From positions 1-9,360 of the forward strand of contig DAPT01000066.1 of assembly GCA_002502215.1 (NCBI GenBank): 9,360 nt of DNA, read 5' to 3'. This document shows positions 1 through 5,703 of the stretch, piece after piece. Origin of the DNA: Euryarchaeota archaeon UBA124. Its GTDB lineage: Archaea; Thermoplasmatota; Poseidoniia; Poseidoniales; Poseidoniaceae. The notes under the pieces are model-generated. The model was not told where the DNA came from. It was given only the letters and a program-made list of their open reading frames with translations, and made no database searches. Within the stretch, counting starts at the first letter, position 1. Each line of letters begins with the position of its first letter. Made by a program: the position numbers and the translations under genes.

Positions 1-20
1 TTAACCTGCTCTTCTGCCAT
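1..20 (-). CDS. 5' end of a gene leaving the window (first six codons)
   Basis: A start codon at 20-18 (or the adjacent ATG at 23-21) is preceded by GGAGGG at 27-32, six (or three) nt away. It opens a frame reading MAEEQV before the window ends. The ATG at 23-21 overlaps the TGA stop of the upstream small ORF (22-20) in an ATGA arrangement, the same coupling used by the genes before it. This suggests that the leftward operon continues beyond base 1. Nothing can be said about the product. Confidence 0.45.
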
Positions 21-199
21 CATCGACCCTCCAAAATAGATGTAACCTTACAGCCATTCTCATCCTTACAATCCAACCACTTTCTCGCCTTTCGGTGATA
101 GTACTGTAGTGTCTTGATAGTAGTCCCATTCAAGCCCTTCGTGAACTTCCAGCGATGAAGGGTAGACCTCCTCTTGAATGGATTTGAAAATCGCTTCAT
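20..199 (-). CDS. Small basic protein, 59 aa, unknown function
   Basis: I do not recognise this product. The ATG at 199-197 overlaps the TGA of the preceding zinc-ribbon gene (TGATG) and has an AGGGGTGG Shine-Dalgarno at 205-212 with a 5-nt spacer, the same spacing as the two genes upstream. The stop overlaps the next ATG (ATGA at 23-20). The product is rich in Lys/Arg (starts MKRFSNPFKRR) with a C-terminal CKDENGC pair (C44, C50), which could fit a nucleic-acid-binding protein. A competing ORF in another frame (stop at 66, starts at 263 or 218) covers much of the same DNA and encodes an acidic, plausible-looking peptide. Only one is likely to be translated. The junctions and ribosome site favour this one, while amino-acid style slightly favours the other. 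Confidence 0.5.
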   Translation of the reverse strand: MKRFSNPFKRRSTLHRWKFTKGLNGTTIKTLQYYHRKARKWLDCKDENGCKVTSILEGR

Positions 200-218
200 C
201 AAAACCACCCCTGCTCAT
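66..218 (-). CDS. Alternative acidic small ORF overlapping the 20-199 gene (50 aa; 65 aa from 263)
   Basis: This is a competing reading of the same DNA. From ATG 218 it gives 50 residues beginning MSRGGFDEAIFKSIQEE. From the ATG pair at 263/260, which has AAGGA-like bases upstream, it gives 65. Its first codon positions are rich in G and the peptide is acidic, as expected for a real archaeal protein. Against it, the ATG at 218 has no good ribosome site, the long form overlaps the zinc-ribbon gene by 65 nt through its second Cys pair, and the stop at 66 leaves a 43-nt gap that breaks the start/stop chain seen elsewhere. It is kept as an alternative, not as an extra gene. Confidence 0.3.
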   Translation of the reverse strand: MSRGGFDEAIFKSIQEEVYPSSLEVHEGLEWDYYQDTTVLSPKGEKVVGL

Positions 219-420
219 ATCCACATCGATAGCACCAGTAGGAGAAGTGCTTGTATTCATCATTCCATTTCCTTGCTAGTCGAACTCGGTAATTCCTACC
301 ATTAGATCTGAACCAACATTTTCCTGTCGGGCAAGGTGGGAAAGCGATGATTCTCCCATCTCGAACCACTGCACCCATCTTCTGATGCCATTCGACATCG
401 TACGGAACATCATCGTTCAT
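199..420 (-). CDS. Small zinc-ribbon-like protein, 73 aa
   Basis: The protein carries two Cys pairs of zinc-finger type: CPTGKC (C-x4-C, about residues 30-35) and CYRCG (C-x2-C, about residues 63-66). About 27 aromatic and basic residues lie between them, consistent with a single treble-clef or ribbon finger binding one zinc. Trp/Tyr/Phe residues flank the second pair. The ATG at 420-418 has an AGGAGGTG Shine-Dalgarno at 426-433 (5-nt spacer) and overlaps the previous TGA as ATGA. The stop forms TGATG with the next start. The family is not recognised. Small fingers of this kind are common in archaeal plasmids and viruses and usually contact nucleic acid or protein, but that is general knowledge and not shown here. 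Confidence 0.7.
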   Translation of the reverse strand: MNDDVPYDVEWHQKMGAVVRDGRIIAFPPCPTGKCWFRSNGRNYRVRLARKWNDEYKHFSYWCYRCGYEQGWF

Positions 421-584
421 TCTTCCACCTCCTCTGCGTGGAGATCACAGCCTGCGGGACTGCCGTAAATGTAGTAATTACATGGGCAGGCATCACAGCA
501 TTCTAAACACCAGTAGCATCCACAAGAATACTCAGTCCTGCTGAGATTACCACACGAAGTGCACCGGATTACTTTGCTACTCAT
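417..584 (-). CDS. Cysteine-rich small protein, 55 aa, ten cysteines
   Basis: The product begins MSSKVIRCTSCGNLSR and contains cysteines at residues 8, 11, 21, 23, 26, 29, 30, 33, 35 and 46, that is 10 in 55 residues, arranged as CxxC, CxC, CxxC, CC, CxxC-like steps. This density implies two or more structural zinc ions, or less likely a disulfide-rich or Fe-S mini-protein. The tail is acidic (HAEEVEE). The start is well supported: AAGGAGGTG at 590-598 with a 5-nt spacer, and ATG overlapping the TGA of the zinc ribbon upstream. Its own TGA overlaps the next ATG. The family is unknown, and the gene is below the size limit of most gene callers. Confidence 0.65.
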   Translation of the reverse strand: MSSKVIRCTSCGNLSRTEYSCGCYWCLECCDACPCNYYIYGSPAGCDLHAEEVEE

Positions 585-739
585 TCACACACCTCCTTTG
601 AAGGGTGCAATGGATAAGATGCCTCACAGTATGGACAGAAGAATGCTGCTACATCGAATCCCCAAATGGATTCACGTAGATCATCAACCATCGGTTTGCC
701 ACATCGGTAGCAATTGACACGGATTTCGATGGTGTTCAA
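581..739 (-). CDS. Zinc-ribbon protein, 52 aa, TTG start
   Basis: The sequence shows a classical four-cysteine zinc ribbon: CYRC at residues 10-13 and CPYC at 35-38, separated by 21 residues, in an otherwise compact 52-aa protein. The only start that keeps this frame is TTG at 739-737, with GGAGGTGA at 744-751 and a 4-nt spacer. The nearby ATG (742-740) reads out of frame into a stop at once. The TTG overlaps the preceding TGA (TTGA), and the stop overlaps the next ATG (ATGA). The role is likely structural, protein- or nucleic-acid-binding. The family is not identified. Confidence 0.62.
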   Translation of the reverse strand: MNTIEIRVNCYRCGKPMVDDLRESIWGFDVAAFFCPYCEASYPLHPSKEVCE

Positions 740-915
740 ACCATCACCTCCAAGAAGGTCTTGAGAACTGACTTGGCGTTACGATTGTTACCTTCTTCCA
801 AGTCCTTCAGAGATTGCTCGATATTCTTGAGCAAACGAGTGGTAAAGATGTCATCGACCAGTCTATCGTTTATGGTCCCCGCTCCCAGACTTGAACTGAT
901 CTGTGGCAGAATCAT
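736..915 (-). CDS. Small helical protein, 59 aa, overlapping the CHAT gene end
   Basis: The frame from ATG 915-913 to TGA 738-736 encodes 59 residues. The second half (about 27-59, including LKNIEQSLKDLEEGNN) has the L..s...L..GN...A...L..F pattern of short helical-hairpin modules such as the FIMAH-type domain. This is a pattern match by eye only. The stop is shared with the TTG start of the zinc-ribbon gene (TTGA), which supports translation through this stretch. Weak points are that the ATG has no clear Shine-Dalgarno and lies 53 nt inside the CHAT-STAND gene. It may be expressed by coupling, or may be a spacer whose only real role is to deliver ribosomes to the next start. Confidence 0.45.
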   Translation of the reverse strand: MILPQISSSLGAGTINDRLVDDIFTTRLLKNIEQSLKDLEEGNNRNAKSVLKTFLEVMV

Positions 916-3900
916 GCCGGAGAATGTGAGTGAAGTTCAACATCTCGTGACCCGTAGTGCCAGTTACCTGTTCGAACGCGTTGTCAATCGTTTGAATCCA
1001 CTTATCCTCTGGTATTTGTTTCCAGAGGTGTTTTGGGATTTTTTCTCTCATGAAAGGTGGCAAAGGAAAACTTTGGTCAAAGGAACGGACCAAATGAGGT
1101 GCGAGTTCTTCTGTTATCCACTTAGGAGGGGATTCAATGTCTTTCCAAACACGATCCCTCAATTCCCGTAATTGTCTCGCACGAATTCTCAGTTCAAGAT
1201 CTGTCCAAGCGATGTCATTTCGTCGATGGAGTGCAATGCTTCGACTTGCGGCTTCGGACATCAAAGCTTTTCTGAGGTCTGGATTCTTTTTCATTTGGCC
1301 CATTTGCACTGCCGTCTCCATTAGGTCTCGAATCCATGACAGTTCAGTTTTGGCGTCACTCTCTTCTTCTAACCCCGCTCGTTGTTGAATAAGAAGTTGG
1401 CAGAGGCGGAAGAATTGGAAATATCGCTCGAAGTCTGGTATTCTGCCACTGTCGTCAAACAACTTGGATGGGGGTTGAGAAAACTGTTCACCTAATTTTT
1501 CCACATGACAGCAGAATGCAGTGTATGTGTAGTCCTTACTCAAGAAAAGTATGTGTCGAAGAAGAATTTGACCAAAATCGTAATGCAAGAGCATCAATTC
1601 ATGTCTTGACTCTGATTCGATTGAGAGTGCCTCTTTTGAAGCGATTAAAAGGGCGATTTCTCGTTGGGCATGTGATTCAAACATCAGTAAATGCTGGGCT
1701 TGGTAATTAATTTCTTTCATTCTCCAAATGTTTTCAAGTTCTGGGTCATTTTTGAGAAACGTATTTTTTGCCTCCTCTTTGAGTCGATTCCATTTATCTG
1801 TTTTCCAGAATTCATCCATGCTAAGATATGACCCTTTCAACCATAATTGATAGATGAGGGCCGCTTTGGCTGGATTGGATGTTTGGAATTTGTCCATGTG
1901 TGCGATGATAAATTCACCAAGGAATTTGCAAGTTGATATTGAGAGGCTTGGAATCCTGCATCTCAATTCAAACAAGATTTGATCTGGTATTTCTTCGATT
2001 GAGTCCATCATTTTCTTGGGGTTTTTGAACCATATTTTCAATTCATTATCCAGGACGTTGGTTTTTTGATTGGTTCCTGCCCGAAGGATTGAGAGTAAGT
2101 ATTGGCCAGTGAACTTTCGCTCTTCATTCTCAATGGGCTGGTTAATTCTGATTTCCATCTCAGAGTTATCGTACCCGTCGGAAAGGTAGGGCATTTGACC
2201 TGTTGGATCGATGGCTAAGAGGGCGTTCATTGCAAAGCGCATTGCTAAAGCAAGATCTTTGTGTTTCTCCCAACGCTTCACCTCTTCTGCAACGTAGGTG
2301 TTGATTGTGAAGGCAGTGAACAGTTTTGTGAAGATAGGGTGCTTTGGTAGCGCAGGGTTGTTTGGGTCGTCTAAGTCGATCAGAGCTTGCATATCCTCAT
2401 CGGGGATTGTGATGTCTCTCAGGAATGCTGGAATTTTTTCCAGGACGTCGTGAAATTCATCTTCGCTGGGGATTTCATCTGAATCAAACCAATCTTGCAG
2501 GATGTCAAGCGAGCATAGTGTTTCAAAAACACCGCTTTGGGTTTGAACAACACCTTCCTTGGCCAGTTTATCCCAAGCAACCATGCATCGGAGTTTGCAC
2601 GCAATCGGTGTTTCAAGTTCAGAAATCATCTGTATGGCAAGGATTTCTTCATCTGAAATGGTTGATAATCGATTCAACAGCGGGGCATCTCTGGGACACT
2701 CGAGCAGGTCCAGATTGGTGTTTGAGTTGACAAAAGAGTCAACAAATTTTGGCATCCCAAAGAATGTGCTGTTCATGCGCACACAAAGGTTCAGAGCTTC
2801 TTCCATGCCAAGTTGAACACCAAAATGAGTATCCATGTAACCTGCTAAACTAACCGGAGTCATGGTATGTGGTTTTAGATGAATCAATTCATCAGGGTTC
2901 AAACCAAATTTCTCGAAAGGAAACATATACAGCCCCATATGTTCTTGCCTCTCTCTGGTTATGAGGAGTAGGGGAACAACTCTCGAGATTTGCAGTAATG
3001 TTTCAAAAATACCAGTCCCAAAGTGATTAATCAGCACCTCCGCATCGTCGATAATCAATGGTAAGAGCGGTGCTTGGTCAATTCTCTCCAGTTGGTCTTT
3101 GATGGTCTCTACTGTCTTTAGGAGGGGGTCATGTCGTGCTGATTGATAGCAAATTTCAATCAATTCGGTGTCGAAACCAAGAGTTTGAAGAGCGAGCTTA
3201 CTGATTGAGGTTTTTCCAGTGCAAGCGGGTGCTGACATGATGTAGAGGCCAGCAGAACCAGGCGAGAGATGTTCACAAATCATGGTATGATTATGAATAT
3301 CGATGAATGGTGGGTGGAATTCACCTGGCATAACACCGGGGATTACAATGTTTTGAGATGGTATGATGCATCCGTCCCTTCTCGATTCAAAAAGTGCATA
3401 CGCCAACCAACATGCATCACGATTTGGGTGAAGTGATTTCAACCCCTTTCTTGCAAAAAGAACCGCTGAACGCACATCAATGGAATATGCTTTTTCGGTG
3501 GAGATTTGAGGTATGGCCTGAGTCACATGCGTCCAGAAACCGATGCTGAAATCTCTGGCTGCCACGTCCCAAATCTCCCAACGTGTAGCAACCACGGCGT
3601 CAACGCCTCGTATGCAGAATTGTTCTGCTATAGGTCCACTTATCCCGGAAATGTCAGTTTCAACCGAAGTATCTCCACTTTTGCAAGCATTGAGGATGAC
3701 AAGTCGTGGAGGTCCAGCACGGCAACATGAAGCAACAAATTCTGTTGCTGTTAGTCCCCCTGAGTGACCAATATAATGCCCGTCTTCGACGCTCATGTGG
3801 CCACAGAAGTGAATGATGTCCCAATGATTGGATGCAAGGATGGATCTGAGATTTTTTGGATCTTCATCTTCACGTGCACAAACAACTGTTGTGTCAATGC

Positions 3901-4333
3901 CTCTTGATTCCATCAGTTGTTGAATTGTGTATGCCTCTTCTTGCGCTTTTGACAGTTCAATTGAAGATTCCAGATTGATGATCAAAGCCTTCTGACTGCC
4001 CCAGGGCAATCTGGGAATCCTTGTTTCAACCTTGAGGGGAATCACTTTGTACAATCCTTGGTAGGTGTCTTCATGCGGTTGAGATTCTTCGATATCCTGG
4101 TTTGGAATTAGTGGATACATTTCGGGATTTTCTTGATTTCTCACGGCCCAATTCACCCAAAACTTTGCATTTCCACGGAAATCAAGCTTTGATGCCACCA
4201 TCTCACCAAAGGCGTCGTTGAACTGTTCCGCATTGAACTTGTTGGCCCAAATGGATTCTGGGGATCTCCTGTTTGGAGTCGACCAAATTGAGTTTATGAG
4301 CATACTCAACGGAATCGGCCAGATCTCATCCAT
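863..4333 (-). CDS. CHAT caspase-like protease fused to a STAND/AAA-type NTPase, 1156 aa
   Basis: The N-terminal third carries a CHAT domain (about 110-325), a caspase-fold cysteine protease. The likely catalytic His is H179 in IIHFCGHM and the nucleophile is C217 in LVILNACKSG. The later ATRWEIWDVAARDF stretch (249-262) matches the usual W-x-x-x-D core strand. A P-loop NTPase follows (about 345-620): Walker A is SAPACTGKTS (367-376, K374), with Ala in place of the first Gly. Walker B is LPLIIDD (424-430), LLLITRE (455-461) resembles a sensor strand, and a winged-helix-like region occupies about 555-615. The rest (about 620-1150) is helical, probably a repeat-type sensing region. No signal peptide or membrane segment is seen. 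In known CHAT-STAND proteins ligand binding to the repeats is thought to drive NTP-dependent assembly and release protease activity on a partner. The substrate here is unknown. The start at 4333 overlaps the upstream stop by 28 nt, and an ATG at 4303 (residue 11) just after that stop is an alternative. Codon G+C is lower than in the genes before it. Confidence 0.88.
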   Translation of the reverse strand: MDEIWPIPLSMLINSIWSTPNRRSPESIWANKFNAEQFNDAFGEMVASKLDFRGNAKFWVNWAVRNQENPEMYPLIPNQDIEESQPHEDTYQGLYKVIPLKVETRIPRLPWGSQKALIINLESSIELSKAQEEAYTIQQLMESRGIDTTVVCAREDEDPKNLRSILASNHWDIIHFCGHMSVEDGHYIGHSGGLTATEFVASCCRAGPPRLVILNACKSGDTSVETDISGISGPIAEQFCIRGVDAVVATRWEIWDVAARDFSIGFWTHVTQAIPQISTEKAYSIDVRSAVLFARKGLKSLHPNRDACWLAYALFESRRDGCIIPSQNIVIPGVMPGEFHPPFIDIHNHTMICEHLSPGSAGLYIMSAPACTGKTSISKLALQTLGFDTELIEICYQSARHDPLLKTVETIKDQLERIDQAPLLPLIIDDAEVLINHFGTGIFETLLQISRVVPLLLITRERQEHMGLYMFPFEKFGLNPDELIHLKPHTMTPVSLAGYMDTHFGVQLGMEEALNLCVRMNSTFFGMPKFVDSFVNSNTNLDLLECPRDAPLLNRLSTISDEEILAIQMISELETPIACKLRCMVAWDKLAKEGVVQTQSGVFETLCSLDILQDWFDSDEIPSEDEFHDVLEKIPAFLRDITIPDEDMQALIDLDDPNNPALPKHPIFTKLFTAFTINTYVAEEVKRWEKHKDLALAMRFAMNALLAIDPTGQMPYLSDGYDNSEMEIRINQPIENEERKFTGQYLLSILRAGTNQKTNVLDNELKIWFKNPKKMMDSIEEIPDQILFELRCRIPSLSISTCKFLGEFIIAHMDKFQTSNPAKAALIYQLWLKGSYLSMDEFWKTDKWNRLKEEAKNTFLKNDPELENIWRMKEINYQAQHLLMFESHAQREIALLIASKEALSIESESRHELMLLHYDFGQILLRHILFLSKDYTYTAFCCHVEKLGEQFSQPPSKLFDDSGRIPDFERYFQFFRLCQLLIQQRAGLEEESDAKTELSWIRDLMETAVQMGQMKKNPDLRKALMSEAASRSIALHRRNDIAWTDLELRIRARQLRELRDRVWKDIESPPKWITEELAPHLVRSFDQSFPLPPFMREKIPKHLWKQIPEDKWIQTIDNAFEQVTGTTGHEMLNFTHILRHDSATDQFKSGSGDHKR

Positions 4334-4758
4334 CCAATCAAGCGACGGATGACACTCTCTCGAACCGAACGTCGTACGAGTTTTTTCAGAGCAATTTCGA
4401 TGTTCGTTGCCCTTTTGTGAAAGGATTGGGATACTTCAAACGCGATATTGAACATCATCCTGATAGCGTCGCTGGTACCAAATGTTTCTTCATCAATTTT
4501 GAGGTAGACTTCCCCTTCATCTGACAGCAGAATCCGTTCATCATCGCTGATGTATCCCCAAGCACGATAGTTGAGGTATGAAGAATCTCGAATGCCAACT
4601 CGCGATGCTGGTTCAGGTGGGCGGAACGTACCGATGTCGTCCTCGTTCAACGGAACCAGTGGTCTTGTGTCTGCGTCGTAGTCATCGGGTTGCTCGTTGA
4701 GGAGCTTCAGTTTGTCGATTAGGTCATCGGGCAGTTCGTCGTTTCTGTTTCTGCTCAT
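4306..4758 (-). CDS. Hypothetical protein, 150 aa, between nuclease and CHAT-STAND genes
   Basis: I recognise no family. The protein has an acidic, Pro-rich N-terminal half (residues 1-55, probably disordered), a short beta-like centre (ERILLSDEGEVYLKID, about 74-89) and a helical C-terminal part that ends strongly basic (LVRRSVRESVIRRLIGWM near the end). It has no cysteines and no clear membrane span. ATG 4758-4756 overlaps the TGA of the HNH gene (ATGA), with GGAGG about 9 nt upstream. Its stop lies inside the start region of the CHAT-STAND gene. The double overlap implies fixed stoichiometry with both neighbours. An adaptor, inhibitor or cleavage substrate of the CHAT protease is possible, but this rests on position alone. 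Confidence 0.72.
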   Translation of the reverse strand: MSRNRNDELPDDLIDKLKLLNEQPDDYDADTRPLVPLNEDDIGTFRPPEPASRVGIRDSSYLNYRAWGYISDDERILLSDEGEVYLKIDEETFGTSDAIRMMFNIAFEVSQSFHKRATNIEIALKKLVRRSVRESVIRRLIGWMRSGRFR

Positions 4759-5519
4759 GGTAGCAATCCTCCAAAGAATTCAACCAGCGCTTTGGCGAAA
4801 TCCACTTGGTCGCTTTTCGCCTGATTGTGGGTTTCGCAATACAGCGTAAGGTTCCAAATGCGTTGCGGCCCTCCCAAAGAGAAGGGAATGAAACGGTGGT
4901 CGTATTGCAGTCTCGTTGTGGCTGTGCATCGTTGCCTGAAGTGGTCGATGTGAGTGCAGCGGCCCCGATCTCGTAAGGCGACGGCAATCTTCACATCCTG
5001 TGGAATGTGCCTCGAAATCTCTTGATGGAGGATGTTGCGTTGGACGAATCGCATCGCTGTCAAATAGGCCTCTTCACCTGCTTTGGCGATGATGCTTACT
5101 TCGTCACCCTCGTCCCTGAGCACGTTTTGCTCAACGGAGTGCAGTACCTGGTCAAACCGTACATTCCCTAAATTCAGAAACATTGGAGGAGGTGGTTGAT
5201 TTGGCGGAACCACCGGTGCAGGAAGTGGTCGTGGTTGCTGAATCAGCAACAAACAATCCGGCATTCCTTCCCACGCCTTCAATCGAAATCCGAGCCCTCT
5301 CACGAGGTAGATCTGTGAGGATGGTCGGGTCGCCTTCGGATTCAGTGGAACCATGGTGGCCATGGATTGACTGACCATCGCAGACCATTCCGCAACGTGC
5401 ATGCTACGGCGAAATTTCCCTGATTTGACCGTCACTTTGCTGGCGTTCGTTATGATTTGGAGCGATGCGAACTTGGCCAAAACATCACCACCTCTCTGCA
5501 TTGGGCAATGTTCGGTCAA
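4755..5519 (-). CDS. HNH endonuclease (McrA-like zinc HNH fold), 254 aa or 241 aa
   Basis: The C-terminal part (about 172-245) is an HNH nuclease: C188 and C198, then the catalytic YDHRFIPFSLGG segment (D207, H208), N223 in WNLTLYC, and C228/H231/N232 with K235 in CETHNQAK. The four zinc ligands C188, C198, C228 and H231 (or nearby) and the metal/general-base His are present, so it is probably an active Mg-dependent DNA nuclease. The preceding parts are an unrecognised N-terminal domain (about 15-95), a Pro-rich linker (97-113) and a helical segment (about 118-170). The ATG at 5519 overlaps the 71-aa gene. The TTG at 5480, just past that gene's stop, has AGAGGTGG at 5488-5495 with a 7-nt spacer and is the better-supported start (241 aa). 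The stop overlaps the next ATG. In context it could be the DNA-cutting effector of the CHAT operon, but free-standing HNH genes also occur in mobile elements. Confidence 0.82.
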   Translation of the reverse strand: MTEHCPMQRGGDVLAKFASLQIITNASKVTVKSGKFRRSMHVAEWSAMVSQSMATMVPLNPKATRPSSQIYLVRGLGFRLKAWEGMPDCLLLIQQPRPLPAPVVPPNQPPPPMFLNLGNVRFDQVLHSVEQNVLRDEGDEVSIIAKAGEEAYLTAMRFVQRNILHQEISRHIPQDVKIAVALRDRGRCTHIDHFRQRCTATTRLQYDHRFIPFSLGGPQRIWNLTLYCETHNQAKSDQVDFAKALVEFFGGLLP

Positions 5520-5700
5520 CCTTCGACCGAACTTCGGTCAACGCTCGGTCAATCTTCGGTTGAACTTCGGGCGAAAAGGCGGAGAGGAGGCTGGTTGCCT
5601 CCTCGATGAGTCCTGCTTGGAGCAAGGCGTGAGCCGACCTGATGGTTGCTTCAAGTTGAGCTACGTGGGTTTGGGGAGCGGAGACTGGTACGTCCGCCAT
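5485..5700 (-). CDS. Small helical protein, 71 aa, with an 11-residue repeat
   Basis: The predicted product is almost wholly alpha-helical. Residues 12-40 form a TPR-like hairpin (HALLQAGLIEEATSLL). The tail holds two hendecad copies, PEVQPKIDRAL and TEVRSKVDRTL, sharing the pattern xEVxxKxDRxL and suited to an amphipathic coiled coil. The tail is encoded by an 11-bp DNA repeat (5511-5576). ATG 5700 lies 3 nt after the stop of the 532-aa gene, giving tight coupling. The TGA at 5487-5485 sits inside the HNH gene's start region. The family is not recognised. It may be an oligomerising partner of the nuclease or of the upstream protein. Confidence 0.65.
   Translation of the reverse strand: MADVPVSAPQTHVAQLEATIRSAHALLQAGLIEEATSLLSAFSPEVQPKIDRALTEVRSKVDRTLPNAERW
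5511..5576 (-). repeat. Degenerate 11-bp tandem repeat, about six units
   Basis: On the plus strand the units are ttcggtcaacc, ttcgaccgaac, ttcggtcaacg, ctcggtcaatc, ttcggttgaac and ttcgggcgaaa. Each new unit begins exactly 11 bp after the last. Because 11 is not a multiple of 3, three units (33 bp) make one 11-residue protein repeat on the minus strand. The block spans the 3' end of the 71-aa gene and the 5' end of the longer HNH reading. Confidence 0.75.
5584..5604 (-). other. Perfect 8-bp inverted repeat with 5-nt loop inside the 71-aa gene
   Basis: Arms GAGGAGGC (5584-5591) and GCCTCCTC (5597-5604) surround TGGTT. In the minus-strand mRNA this forms a GC-rich stem-loop just before the 11-bp repeat. 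No T-tract follows, so it is not a terminator. It may modulate translation or be chance in a Glu/Ala-rich coding stretch. Confidence 0.4.
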
Positions 5701-5703
5701 CCA

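Noticed and set aside
761..1171. Plus-strand open frame of 136 codons
   Set aside because: It is antisense to the CHAT gene and the 59-aa frame, has no recognisable domain and no ribosome site; it is a shadow of the real coding strand.
5183..5374. Plus-strand frame and a minus-strand frame (5152-5388) over the HNH linker region
   Set aside because: Both are Ser/Thr- or Val/Pro-biased shadows; the HNH frame is continuous through this stretch and ends in a clear nuclease domain.
5483..5485. ATG directly overlapping the 71-aa stop (TGATG) as start of a new gene
   Set aside because: This frame meets a stop after about eleven codons and is not the HNH frame.
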